From Cerrena zonata (lineage: Eukaryota; Basidiomycota; Agaricomycetes; Polyporales; Cerrenaceae): a stretch of DNA of 64,000 nucleotides. Shown piece by piece: positions 23,901 through 35,911 of this stretch. The translations under genes were made by a program, and so were the position numbers. The stretch covers positions 62,001-126,000 of the forward strand of contig JASBNA010000044.1 in assembly GCA_038087015.1 (NCBI GenBank), read 5' to 3'. Under the pieces are notes generated by a model. That model did no database searches and was not told the origin of the DNA. It saw only the letters and a program-made list of their open reading frames with translations. The first letter of the stretch is position 1, and the number at the start of each line of letters is the position of its first letter.

Positions 23901-24255
23901 TGTCGATAACCCTTTTTCTTCAAGTAATCAAACAGGTCATGGAGGAAATACACATGGTCATCATCATCATTATTTGCATCATTATAATTACTCCAACTAC
24001 TACAACAAACTGATGATGAAAACAAGTTCCTTCCATATCACCCAAATTACCAAGCTCAAACAATACAAGAACAGCAAGAACCCAAATCATTTCAAGATTG
24101 TAATCAAAAAAGAAGTTGAAAATGAAGCAAACGTAAAAGATAATGCTATTAAGAAAAAGTATGATTTGGAAGCTGTAAGTGCAGCTGAATGTGAAGATAT
24201 CATCAATAAGATAAGGTACGTTTTGCAAGTGTATAATATGTCCAACATGACTTGA
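20983..24255 (+). CDS. AVO1: TORC2 subunit Avo1/Sin1 (two frameshifts)
   Basis: Repaired length is 1090 residues. The start MSFPNQTTHLIAQFRASYLT is the conserved Sin1/Avo1 N-terminus. A long acidic, Ser-rich linker follows. The CRIM domain that recruits Ypk substrates begins near residue 540 (SANLNPLQFYSFVDSDID, then FVPPSLKPVIVDITMNDN). A Ras-binding-like region comes next, and a PH domain ends the protein (HFKIVIKKEVEN to DIINKIRYVLQVYN). One extra base near 22611-22612 and one missing base near 23247-23253 separate the three frames; together they restore a continuous protein. AVO1 is essential in S. cerevisiae. The start is the ATG at 20983. Confidence 0.92.
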
Positions 24256-24353
24256 TCTGTTTCTCTATGAGAATTGCAACAATCATCAAATTTTTCAAAA
24301 TTGTAATCGTTTTTGTATTTGCAACTGTGAAGCGCATAACTCATCTTTGATTA

Positions 24354-24384
24354 TTTTTTTTTTTTCCTTTTTTTTTTTTTTCAG
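24354..24384 (+). repeat. Long pyrimidine tract ending in CAG, upstream of REX4
   Basis: Two T-runs of 12 and 14 nt separated by CC and ending TTTCAG. It resembles a 3' splice site and sits 39 bp before the REX4 ATG. No matching donor with a TACTAAC branch was found, so it may simply be a poly(dT) promoter tract. Confidence 0.4.
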
Positions 24385-24422
24385 ACATCACCAAATTGAC
24401 CTTTCTTTAACAATACCACGGC

Positions 24423-25240
24423 ATGAGTTATTCCCTGAATTGGAAAGCTCTCAGCTCCAAACTCAACAAGCAGTCGTCAAAGAAGAGCCTGCAAAATGGT
24501 ATCAAGAAGAAGAAATCTCCAAAGACACAGCATAAAGATCATAGTATAGCAGCATCAACCAAGATAACATCAGCTATAAGGTAAGTCCAATGATGTAAAA
24601 GTCATCGATCACGAGATACTCTCACCTCTTGAGGCTGCATTGTGGTCCAAAGAAAATGAAATAACTGCCGGTGATATACCACGTACGCCTCAGGCTATCA
24701 AGATTTCGAATAATAGTAAGCATCAACGTAAGAAAGGACCTGGGAAAATACTTATCGATGGATTGCGAATTTGTAGGCGTTGGTCCAGATGGAAAGGAAT
24801 CAGCTTTGGCCAGAGTATCTATTGTTAATTTCTATGGGGTTGTGATCTTAGACACCTTTGTCAAACCAAGTGAAAAGGTTACTGATTGGAGAACTTGGGT
24901 ATCGGGAGTTAGTCCTTTCAATATGAAAGATGCCATTACTTTTCAAGAAGCTCAAAAAAAAGTGGCCGATCTTTTAAAAGATAAGATTTTAGTAGGGCAT
25001 TCAGTGAATCATGATTTAGAAGCATTATTCTTATCTCATCCAAAATTCAAAATACGGGATACTTCGAAATATGGTCGGTTTAAAGAAGTCTCGAAAGGAA
25101 AAGCACCTGGTTTACAGATGCTTTCTGAGCGGTTTTTGAATGTAACCATTCAGACTGGGGCACATTCATCAGTTGAAGATGCTAGAGCCACAATGGCTTT
25201 ATTCAGAATGGTGAAGAAAGACTTTGAAAAATCATTTTAA
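24423..25240 (+). CDS. REX4: RNA exonuclease Rex4 (two frameshifts)
   Basis: Repaired length is 271 residues. The N-terminus (ATG at 24423) reads MSYS-(CTG)-NWKALSSKL, which matches Rex4 orthologs beginning ...SSNW when CTG is read as Ser. The DEDDh exonuclease core has YLSMDCEFVGVGPDG (first Asp/Glu pair), GHSVNHDLEAL and HSSVEDARATMALF. Rex4 acts in pre-rRNA processing around ITS1. Extra bases at about 24577-24582 and in the A-run 24745-24748 move the frame twice. The longest single open frame (from 24671) begins with 30 spurious residues. GTAAGT at 24581 looks like a donor, but the sequence after it is coding. Confidence 0.9.
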
Positions 25241-25320
25241 TTCTCGATTTATTTCTTTTCATTGCATTACAAGTTAAACTTATAAAAGTTCTTATATTAT
25301 AGAAATATATAGTCTATTAT

Positions 25321-25379
25321 ACAAACAAACAAACAAACAAACAAACAAACAAACAAACACAAACAAACAAACAAACAAA
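25321..25379. repeat. (ACAA)n microsatellite
   Basis: About 14 copies of ACAA with one interruption, in the roughly 300-bp gap between the convergent 3' ends of REX4 and IRA. Confidence 0.95.
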
Positions 25380-25536
25380 TCATGAATTCATAAAGACGAA
25401 AATAAGTAGAACAGTAATCAAAAGTTGGTGGTAAAAAAAAAAAATTGTATAAAGGATTAGTTGTATGTAAGTTGATCATAAAAAATTGAATTAAAAAAAA
25501 AATGATAATAAGAGAAGTTCAAGTTCGAATAATGAA

Positions 25537-28500
25537 CTAATCTTCCAATCTATAACCTTCAACAAAGGAATATGCAGCCCTTAGAATCATATCCTTCAAA
25601 GCAATCAAATCATGAACTGATTGTTCATTGTAGTATTCTGATTGAGGTAAAAATGATTTGATTTCTCTAATATTTAATAGATCATTTTTGAATAAAAGAT
25701 CAGCTTCCTGTTGAACACTGATTTCTGGATCATATTGAGAATCATTAAAAATCTTAGTCAGAAGTTCAGAAATATTACTAACAGTATCAAGAGAATTACT
25801 GCTAATAAGTAATTGTTCAAAAGTTGGTTTTGTAATGTGGTAAATTAAGAAACTCAGTTGCTTCTTCTTCTTAAATAAGTAGCTGAAGAAGTCCAAAAAT
25901 TTATTCTTGAAAGCATGGTCGACGTTGTCTTCGTTGAAAAGATAAGCTGCTTGCACTAAGCAAAGTTTTGATATTTCAGAATCAGAGCTAACAAATGCAG
26001 TAAAAATTTTTGGAGTTTTGGACTTCTTTGAATGATGTGAAATATAGGCTGAAAGTTCAAGCTCAGCCAAATATTTTTCAAAAGCATCTTGGGAAGAAAA
26101 CAAATAAATAAAGAAAAGGTAGAGAACAGTGATATTATCTTTTTCGAAATCTGAACGTTGTTCTTTGAGCCTTGTTTCGAATACTTTTTTCAAACAATTC
26201 ATAGATGTTTGTCTAAAATGAGCAACTTTTAATCCTTGAATCAAACAATGGAAGATTTGGAATTCAAAATTATCATTAGTTAAAAAGATATCATGAGTGT
26301 TTTCAAATTCGGAAACTAACGGTTCGAGGGTTGATCTAGCTTTAAAGACACTTTCTCTATAATTTGGACCTTGTTTCATTAATTTGCAGTAAATATTTGT
26401 AATGCATTCAGCATTTGGTTGATACAAGGCTGAAAAATGCATCATTGCATTACAAGTATAAATAAGAAGCATATAAGGTGGATAAATTGACTGTGATGAA
26501 ACCCCTTCAAATATTCTTGCAACGGAAACAGTCAGGTTAGTAATGTATTCTAAAGAAATATTATCATGTTTACCCATCATCTTGAATAATCTAGTGGAAG
26601 CAGAATCACTTATTCCATTCTTAGATAAAATACCAAACACCAAAACAGCACGATTTTGAAACATTGATTTGGTTTGGAAAACAACATCCACAGCACGAGA
26701 ACACCAACGAGATCTCCATCTGAATCTATCATCAGCGCTTCCAACACACGAGATGAATTCATTCAAATAATCACAAAGAATTTCAAAACTAGCAGCTCTG
26801 TTATAAATTTGACTTGCATCAGCAACTGCACTTCTTTCTCTGTTAACGCCGAACAACATTCTAGCCCTTTGGCTACTGAAATAATTGATTGTTTCTGAAA
26901 TTTTCTTTTCTTCTTCTGGTGTAACAGCTGGTTTGTGAAGGAATGATTGAATAGTATTAATAACTAAATTTTGTAAATCACTACCAAATTCCAAGGAAGG
27001 ATTATCAATGAAAAGCGTACAAACGAAAAACACATCAGCAAGGTATAAATGAGAATAAACATAAGAATTGAAAAACAAGGAAGAACAAATTTTGACTAAA
27101 ATCAGGATTTCTAATAATTTACTTTGAGAAGCAATTACTGAATCAGTAACTTTAGCATTACCAACTGCTTGAATCAATCTAGATGTTACCTCACCACAAA
27201 CTTCAACTGAGGGAGCAATGATAGAAATAATAGAAGCCCATTCGGGACCAGTTTTTTTATTATCAACAGCAAATGCAATAACTTCTTCAATCAAAATTTT
27301 AGTAAGTCTACTTTCACCAAAGAATTTTTTCCAAACTAATTCATTCATAGAAGTAACATGTTCACCTTTTGCTGCAGTGATACGACAAAATTGTCTGATA
27401 ATTTCTGAAACTTTTTCAATACCTGAATCATTTGTGTCTAAGTAAATATTGTCACATACATTTCCAACCCAAGGAGAAATATACATAATAGCACTTAATC
27501 TATGTTCAGGTTTTAATTTTTCATAATTATTGAAAAAAGCTTTAAGGAATCTGTAAGTTAATGGACCGAGACTTTTAGAAAGATGATCTGAAACTCCAAC
27601 AATAAATTCCGTAGTATCAATTGGATAACAAACTTTTTTAGCATGATCAGGAGAGATACCAAAATCAAAATCAAAATATTTTGACAAAGTAGCAAACAAG
27701 TATGAAGCACATGATCTAACTTCAGGATCTGATTCTAATAATCCATGGAAAGCGATATTATGAAGTCTTGCAAACCAATGGTACTTAGTACCAGCTTCTT
27801 CAGTATCACCACCTTCTCTATTTCTTTCAAGAGATTGTTGTTTTGGTAATCTGGAAGTTGTAAAATATAAAAATCTTAAAATTTCAGGACGTTCACTTGA
27901 TTTTAAAGTAACTTTATGACCACCACCAATATTTACATAAATTGTAAATTCATCAACTTCACCACTAATATTTGTAGTTTCACATTTAGTTATATCGGAA
28001 AGTTTTAAAACTTCAACTGGATAAAATCCATTAGTTGCAAATAAAGGACCACTAAATTCAACAAAATCTAAACAAACTTGAAGCCATTGTCTACCAATTT
28101 TAAGAGTAACTTTTTGAAATCTACCCTTTTCTTCATCATAAAGTTTAACATTTTTGAAAGCAACTCTTGTATCTTTAGAAATACCGGTAGTTTGATCATC
28201 TAAACCTAAACTATTAATAATTTCTGGTTCATCAACTTGAGAATAAGTATAAATTTTTGGTGGAGAATCATTATTTTCAAGTCTAAGTTTTCTCATTGAT
28301 TTCAAAATACTTATATATTCAAGTCTTGGAATATTGAAATAATAAGTTCTTTTACATTTTTTATGGAAAATACTTGGAGCATAAGTACTTAATAAAGTAA
28401 CATATTTTTCTCCCAAATTTTTAACATAAGTAAAACCAGTAAAATCAAAGACCATATAAAAATTATTATCCCAAATTTGACTGCAAATTTCCAAAAGTTT

Positions 28501-31500
28501 GAAAACCAAAAGATCAACATCATAATTAACATATTTTAAATTACCAAAATTAATAACAGCAACTGGGGTACCATCTTGGAAAATAAAATTATGAACAACT
28601 GGAGAATCAATTGGAACTTCATGATTTTTAGTTGACATTTTAGCCATGAATTCATTAAAGGGACCATGATTAACATTACCATTTGGATCAAAATTTCTAA
28701 AAGAATTTGAAATTTGTAAAGAAATCAAAGCTTTTGGTTGACCCATAACTCTTAATAAACGATCAAGAGTTCTAAAATTTTCCACCCTTTCATGTAAATT
28801 AGAAATATTAACTAAAGGATCAGTTAAAACATATTGATGTTTAATATAAATGAAATAAGTGTATAAGAATTTATGTAAATATCTTAATTCAGCAATTGGT
28901 TTTGTATCAATACTTTGGAATGGATAATCATCATTAATAGATTTTTTAGTTGAAACATTTTCTAAAAACACAAAGATTTTTCTATTTAATTCATTTAATT
29001 CATCTGATTTATGAATTAATCCTGGCCATTTTAATAAAGCTAATGAACCATTAGCCATATTTTGAACAACCTTAACTAATTGCATTAAAGATCTTTTAAC
29101 TTTTGAACTACTTCCACTTAATTTGAAAAAAGTTTCTGGACTAATAATAGCAGGACAGAAAAACCTAAGGAAAATAAAAGATCCAACCGCCACTAACGCA
29201 GCATCTTTAAATTTAAGTTTAACACTATTATAAATTTCAGAACAAATATATTCAAATGAAGGAGGAACAAGATGAGTTGAACCAATTATAACATCAATTA
29301 ATTTAGTGAAATATTTCATAAATAATTCAGTTTGAATTGGATCATTTGCCTTTTCAACTTCAAATGAAATTTCATTTTGAATTAATTCTTCTAAAAATGG
29401 TTGTAAAGTTACTGATAAATAATCTAAACCATAATCTTTAGCAAAATTTGATAAAAGTCTTGTTAACGTACTATTTCTTCTGAAAATATCAGTTGATCTT
29501 GAAACAACGTTAATTTCATCATTTAATAAAACAGTGAATAATTTATCAAGTTTTTTAGTATAACTGAAAATACCAAATAATGAAGAAGCTAATAGATTAT
29601 GTTCAGAGGAAGAAGCAACTTCAGCAGTAGCACCGAAAACATCATATAAATCAGAAAGTCTTTCAATAATTTCATCAGGAAATTCTTCCAGTTCTTCTTT
29701 AATTTTTCTTGATTTTAACATATTAGCGAAAACAACCAAAAAAATTGAACGAATTTTTTTATTTTCATGATAACCTAATGGTAAAACAAATTGCATTCCA
29801 ATATCAGTATCAAATTGTAAAATATTAGAAATACATTTTAAAACATTATCAGTAATTAAACCAATTTTATACTTTGATTTTGCTAAATTTGGTGATAAAT
29901 TTGAAACAGCATATTTTTGTAAAATTTTATAAAAAAGGGAAAAATAATTACCAAATGCTAAATCTTTATATTTTCTAATATCTTTATCTTTAGTACCATC
30001 AGGAATTTCTAAAACAATATCTTCTAATTGCATTGCTAAAGCTTTTGAACAATCATTTGCTAAATCAATATTAAGATAAGCAATTTCTGATTCTCGATTT
30101 GATTTTAAAGATGAAGAAGAAGGGGAAATTATTGAATCAGAATCATTTGAATCTTTTTCTTTATCTTTACCATGATTCATTTCATCATAAAAAACTGCTT
30201 GTTCTAACCAATCAGCAGAAGCTTTAGCATAAAAATTTCTTAATCTAAAAGCTCCTGATAAACCAACTCTAAATTTATCAGTTTCAATTGCTGAACCTAA
30301 TTTACAAAATCTTAATTTTAATCTTAAAATATCAACTGGATTTGGAACCAACATAATAAATCTAATGAAAAATTCACAAACTCCTGGTAATAAAGAAACA
30401 AGAACAAATGCACCATCATTATCAACCATAATCATTGCAGTAATAATAACAATACATTGTTCAATATAAAGGATACTTTCATCAGTAATAATTTTATTTT
30501 CAAGATATTCATTACCACCTTGAATTAATTTAGTACAAATTAAATGATAAACAGCAGAATGAGATTCATTTGATAAAGCATCTTTAACAACAACTCTAAC
30601 AACTAAATCAGTTGAAGTTAATAAGCTAATACATTTATCTAAAAATTCTGAAACAAAATTTTTAGCACGATATTTAACATCAGAATCATCTTTAGCAAAT
30701 TCTTCTTTTAAAAAAGCACCCGAAATAGAAACTAAAAATCCAGTGAAATGACGGAAAACTAAACTATCATCACCAACCCCAAATTTATTATCTAATAATT
30801 CTAACCATCTAAAATAAATTACTAACCAAACATGATATAAAGATTTAGTTGGTTTAGCATCTCTTAAAATATTTCTAAAGCGTTTATGTAAAGAAACAAA
30901 TCCGGTGAAAACTGAATTATCATCAATAATTTTTTCAAAAGTTTCTCCTAAATTTTCATAAAAACAATGAGGTAAATGATTACCATATTTTAATTCATGA
31001 ATATGCCATTTCATAGTTGTTTTAGCAATACTATAAAATTGAATATCATGAGTACATAAAACTAATAATAAAACTTTTTCCATACCTTGACAAACTGCAA
31101 AACAATCAGAATGAGAACATTCAGATTGAATAATTTGATTTGACATAACTTTACCAACAAATTTATCACGAGATTGTAAAAAACGATTTAAAAAAAGGAA
31201 ACAAGATTTAAATTTTGGATCAGTTAAATGAAATTGTAAGGAAGAATCAGCCACTGCTTCAATAATAAAATTTGAAATTAAAAAATTTGAATAAATTAAA
31301 TAATCATAATCACTTAATTTATTATTTTCATCATTTTTATTTGCTTTACGTTGTTGAATAATCATTGAATCACTTTCAACTAATGTTAAAGCTAAAGAAC
31401 AAGCACTATCAAATAAATTAGAATTTTCATTTAAAGATTTTGCATGAACGGCAAATTTAATTGGACCAGCAATTTCATGAGCTAAATTAGTTAAAGTTTT

Positions 31501-34030
31501 AATGGTAGAAGATTTATCATTGAAAAAATCTAAATCTTTATAAAATGAAAAATCATGGAAAAATTTTTCTGGACAAGTAATGAAAATTGAAAAAATATCT
31601 CCCATAATTTCTTCAGTTTGATAAATTAATCTTTGTTTGGAAGAATAAGTTGATGAACCATTTGAGGAAAGAGTTTGTTGGGCCACTGATGCATTTGATG
31701 TAGAATTATTGTTATTATTATTATTTTTAGTAACCGTTTTAGCTAATAAATCATCAGTTTGATGATTAATATAATTTGATTCTGGATAAATTTTTGAATT
31801 TTGATTATTAAGTTCACTTAAATAATGATCAAGACTAGTTTTTTTATTGGAGATTTGATTAAAATAACGAGATTTTTGATCAGAATCCATACTATATTTA
31901 TCAGAATGAATACTAATTGAACTTGAACCACCAGAAAAAATTTCATTATTATTTAATTTTAAATTTTGTTCATTTTGATATAAAATTTTAAAAGCACCAA
32001 AAATCATTGATTTTAAATGATTTGATAATCGATTCATAAGTTGTAAAAAAGGGTTTCTTGTAATTGGCAGATCAGCTAAACCTTTAATTAATTTAACTAA
32101 AATTCTAACTTCTTTAATTTTATCTTATTTTCATGAAATTTCGTTTCAATAACGTCTAAATAAGTTTGAGGTTTAATTAAAATAGCGGCAATATAAAATC
32201 TCACCACTAAATCATCATATAAGATAGAAGCTTCATCAGAATTAAAACAAATCACCAATTTATTTAAATTTTCATAAGTTTCATCTAAATGTAATAAAAC
32301 AAATTTATATAAAGGATGAGCGTGTAATTCTGGAGGTAAAATAGCTGCCATATGGAAAATATTAATTAAACTTTCGAAACATTCTAAATTTGAACAATTA
32401 TTTGCATCTCTTAAAATTGAAGTAACGTATTTTAATCTTTTATTAAAAGCAATTCTTAATTTATTTGGTTTTGAATCCAATTCTAAAAAATCACCAACAC
32501 ATAAGATTAGAATTAAACTTTGAATTGAAGAAGCCACTCCTGAATTGGGAGAATCTTCAAAAATTGTTGAAATATAATCAAATAAATTTCTTAAGGTAAC
32601 ATCTAATTTTGAATAAGGTTTAACAAATGAATCATAATCACCTGGTCTAGCAAAATGTTGATCTTTAATACCATCGGTGAAAAAAGTTAATAAAACTTGT
32701 TTCCAAGTATTTGATTTTATAAAAGGTAAAGCATTATAAACATCCGAAACCAAACTATTTGCAATTTGATCATTGAAAAAAACGTATTTATAAAGGGGGA
32801 CAAATTTTTGTAAAATGGGTAAAGGAATATTTTCTCCTAATTTAGCATAACTAATAACTCTAATATTTAAGAATTGATAAAATTGAATTGGATTTGAACT
32901 TGCTAAAAATTTAAAAATCATTTCTAAATTATTATCAATTTCATCGATATAAAAATTTATTTCATCAGAAGAGATACTTTGTAAATCGGCTTGACCAGTG
33001 GCGGTATTTGGATTAACTGATTGGGTTAGAGAAGGTAAATCATGGTTAGGATCAATATTTTTTCTGTAGTTGAAGTATTTGAAGTATTAATTGAAGAAGT
33101 AGCATTTGTTGAAGAAGTAGTATCACCAATATGATATTTTTCAAAAGGAGTTCTTTTAATTAAAGAAACAATTTTTCTAATATATTTTGAAGAAAGTAAA
33201 GAAGATAAAATATTCAAAATATTTTCAATTTGATTTGGATCTAAACTTGAAGGAGGTTTAACAATTAAAAATTTTAAAGTATTTATATCTGATCTACCAA
33301 AATTGACCGTATCGTATTCATCACTTTTTGAATCCGAAGACGAAGAAGTAGTTGAATTTGAATCGGAATTATTATTTTTCATAGTATGATCATCGGAAAG
33401 ATCATTTTGATAAGTTTTTGAATGATCTTGAACTTCCACCGTTTTAATAATTTTTTGATTTTGATTCCAAATATGTTTAATAAGATCGGTTAATAATCTT
33501 AAAATCAAAAGAATTGAACTTAAAGATTTTTCATCAAATTCATTTGAAGAATCAAAATCATCATTATTAATTGAATCCAACAAATGAGATAAAGAAATGA
33601 AAACATTAGTAATGAATTCTATATCTTCAGTTTTAGAACTTTCATTTGAATCATTAGATACAATTTCAATATCATCCAAATCCGATTTAATATTTGATTT
33701 TTCAACGTTTTCATTAACGATTAATTGGGCTCCTAAATTAGCCGAGTCGGTTGAATTATTATTACTTTCACCCCGTATATTTTTTTTACAATTTTTAAGA
33801 ATCAATTTTTTGGTGATTAAATATTGGGGGTTTAATTCAACTTCGGCTAAAGTATGGTTGGTTCGATTTGGTAAAAGGGATTGAATACGATTGGTTAAAG
33901 ATTCCACAAATTCAGCAGAGTAGTTTGATTTAGAATTGCTTCCTAGAATTGAGCTAGTATTATCATTGGTGGGGATAGAAGGGGCTTGGAGATTAGTAGG
34001 TTGATTAATTGAATCAGTAGACGTAGACAT
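25537..34030 (-). CDS. IRA2: Ras GTPase-activating protein Ira1/2 (neurofibromin family; two frameshifts)
   Basis: Repaired length is 2831 residues, somewhat shorter than S. cerevisiae Ira1/2 (about 3080). The start is the ATG at 34030 (MSTSTDSINQ). The RasGAP domain carries the arginine-finger segment IFRRNSTLTRLL (about 29487-29461) and the hallmark FLRFFCPAI (about 29180-29145). A Sec14-PH-like bipartite module follows (HNFIFQDGTPVAVINFGNLK; YYFNIPRLEYISILKS), as in NF1. It turns off Ras upstream of cAMP/PKA. One base is missing in the A6 run at 33058-33063 and one in the A4 run at 32118-32121 (coding-strand A). The rest, about 6.5 kb, is open. Third positions are extremely A/T-rich. Only one IRA gene is expected in this clade, so IRA1 or IRA2 naming is arbitrary. 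Confidence 0.95.
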
Positions 34031-34112
34031 GGTGTATGCAAGATGCTGACAAGGCAAAGGTAAGCAATGTAGTAAGAAGCCAAAGTATCAGGGTATTTAC
34101 CAGATGTCAGAC

Positions 34113-34370
34113 CAGGTATTCAGCAGGTATTCAGCAGAAAAGCAGATCAGGTATTCAGCAGAAAAGCAGATCAGGTATTCAGCAGAAAAGCAGATCAGGT
34201 ATTCAGCAGGTATTCAGCAGAAAAGCAGGTATTCAGCAGGTATTCAGCAGAAAAGCAGATCAGGTATTCAGCAGAAAAGCAGATCAGGTATTCAGCAGAA
34301 AAGCAGGTATTCAGCAGGTATTCAGCAGAAAAGCAGATATTCAGCAGATATTCGGCAGATATTCAGCAGA
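34113..34370. repeat. 24-bp/11-bp composite minisatellite upstream of IRA
   Basis: A 258-bp array built from an 11-bp unit CAGGTATTCAG and the spacer CAGAAAAG, combining into a 24-bp higher-order unit (about seven complete copies) with interspersed single 11-bp copies. The last three units have drifted to CAGATATTCAG. It starts 83 bp upstream of the IRA ATG. Open frames across it are only repeat translations. Confidence 0.95.
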
Positions 34371-34520
34371 GATATCGTAACCAGACAACTAATAGACCAG
34401 CAAATCCAGCTATCAGACGGGTATCGGGAAAAGATCAATCGATCAATGGAGAAGATCACTGGATCAGAAGCAGATCAATGGATCAGAAGACAGCGGGATC
34501 AGAAGACGATCAAGAGGAAT

Positions 34521-34578
34521 GAAGAAATAGCTAACCGCTGGTAATTGAAGAAGAAATAGCTAACCGCTGGTAATTGAA
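34521..34578. repeat. Exact 29-bp tandem duplication
   Basis: Two adjacent identical 29-bp copies beginning GAAGAAATAGC and ending GGTAATTGAA, just beyond the minisatellite. Confidence 0.95.
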
Positions 34579-35470
34579 AATTTAAAACGTAAACGTTAAA
34601 AAAATGATCTTGAGAAGAACTTAAAAAACTGGAAAAAACATTTTTTTTCTCTTTTTTTGTATTTGTACAAAAAAACAAAAAAGAAAGTTTGTTTTCTTTG
34701 TCTCGTGGTTTAAGTTTTGTTTACAAATACCATTGTACCATTCAGTGTAGCTGTTGTTGATGTTGATGTTGATGTGGTTGTTGATGTGGTTGAGGTGGTT
34801 GAGGTGGTCGCTGGGGTGGTTGCAGTGGTGGCCGTGAGTGGTGTGGGTGGTGTTGGCGATGGTAGGGATCGCTTAGTCTTGTCGGACACGGTCCAATTAC
34901 CGGGTCATAATTAATTAGGTATTAAACCAAAATGTGAATTGACATCTCAACTCTGATCGTGTAAATCGTTTAACAAGTTAACCGGTGCTGTATGTTTTAG
35001 GAATGGTATTCTGCAGTTGATCTGATCTCATTGGTAACTCTACATATCAGATACACTTTTATACTTATACCTATACTTATGGACCATATACATATGCGTA
35101 TGCTATACTTATGGTTTATATTACTGCTCAGGAATGTATGATCTTCAGAGCTTGTTCTCTCTTCGCTAATACATACTAGTTTCATGATATATATACTTCA
35201 TATCATAGATGATATATGATATATATGATATATATGATATACATTATACTTCATGATATATATGATATATATGATATACATTATACTTCATGATATACCT
35301 GATACTTCATGATATATATGATACTTCATGATATGGTGGTTCAGTATATACGGTTATGGTTGCCACACTACCCCCTGCGGTACCGGTGTTGTCTTCCACC
35401 AATTAAATAAATCAACGAGCGAACATTGAAATGAAAACTTTTATATTCAACCTTATTCTTACAATTAAAG
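34579..35470. other. Intergenic region between IRA and ATP19
   Basis: No gene is supported. It contains A/T-runs (34610-34690), a GT-rich simple stretch at about 34745-34860 (GTTGATGTTGATGTGG and similar) that gives a low-complexity Val-rich open frame, and AT-rich repeats at 35183-35336. The ATP19 promoter must lie at the right end. Confidence 0.5.
35183..35336. repeat. GATATATAT/ACTTCAT repeat block
   Basis: Interleaved copies of GATATATAT and ATACTTCAT, including a directly repeated block of about 36 bp (GATATATATGATATATATG... to ...CTTCATG). It lies about 130 bp upstream of ATP19. Confidence 0.9.
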
Positions 35471-35668
35471 ATGGCTGCTGCTTACACTATCCTCGGGAAA
35501 TCTGTTCCAGCTCACTACTTATCGCTTGCCACCTTGGGTGCTGTTACTCTTGCTGTGGTTCCAAAACCATGGGCTCCGGGCCCACCAGCCCATCCTGCTA
35601 TCAATGCTGCCAACGCCGATGAAGAAAAATTCGTTAAGGATTTTTTGGCCAAACATGAAAAACACTAG
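35471..35668 (+). CDS. ATP19: Mitochondrial ATP synthase subunit k (Atp19)
   Basis: A 65-residue protein with the subunit-k layout: a short N-terminus (MAAAYTILGKSVPAHYLSLA), one hydrophobic segment (TLGAVTLAVVPKPWAPG) and a charged C-terminus DEEKFVKDFLAKHEKH close to yeast Atp19 (DEEKFIENYLKKH). Subunit k sits at the dimer interface of F1Fo ATP synthase in the inner membrane. Length agrees with the 68 aa yeast protein. The first ATG of the matching frame (35471) is used. Confidence 0.88.
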   Translation: MAAAYTILGKSVPAHYLSLATLGAVTLAVVPKPWAPGPPAHPAINAANADEEKFVKDFLAKHEKH

Positions 35669-35710
35669 ACGGTTGTTCAATAGTTGTTAGATAGTTGTTA
35701 TAGTAATGTA

Positions 35711-35840
35711 TTTATGTATCAATTGTTAGTTTTATGTATCAATTGTTAGTTTTATGTATTGTAGGGTAGTCCGAATGAATTGGTGTGGATATTTTTGGTG
35801 TACGGGTAGTGTACGAAGAGTTTTTTGGTGTACGGGTAGT
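35711..35840. repeat. Two small direct repeats in the ATP19-BRX1 gap
   Basis: A 20-bp unit TTTATGTATCAATTGTTAGT occurs twice in tandem plus a partial third copy (35711-35759). A 19-bp sequence TTTTTGGTGTACGGGTAGT is repeated 30 bp apart (about 35792-35840). Confidence 0.85.
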
Positions 35841-35862
35841 TTTGGTTGTGCTTGATATAAAG

Positions 35863-35887
35863 AAATTTTTCAGCTGGAGCTCATCGC
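35863..35887 (-). promoter_or_regulatory. RRPE and PAC elements upstream of BRX1
   Basis: On the minus strand 35872-35863 reads TGAAAAATTT, the exact RRPE consensus. 35887-35878 reads GCGATGAGCT, an exact PAC element. They are 5 bp apart and 25-50 bp upstream of the BRX1 ATG. In fungi this pair marks the ribosome-biogenesis regulon, bound by Stb3 (RRPE) and Dot6/Tod6 (PAC). Confidence 0.85.
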
Positions 35888-35911
35888 CTTTTATACTTAC
35901 TACTCATCAAG

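Noticed and set aside
24581..24586. GTAAGT as a REX4 intron donor
   Set aside because: No TACTAAC branch or suitable acceptor follows, and the sequence just after it encodes Rex4-like residues (LWSKENEITAGDI) in the +1 frame.
25321..25379. CRISPR-like or regulatory array
   Set aside because: It is a plain (ACAA)n microsatellite with no spacers.
34036..34544. Open frames of 114 and 146 residues with YSAEKQIR repeats
   Set aside because: They are translations of the 24-bp minisatellite, which has a period divisible by three and lacks stops.
34717..34914. Val-rich 65-residue open frame
   Set aside because: It comes from a GT-rich simple sequence, starts at a non-ATG codon and shows no domain.
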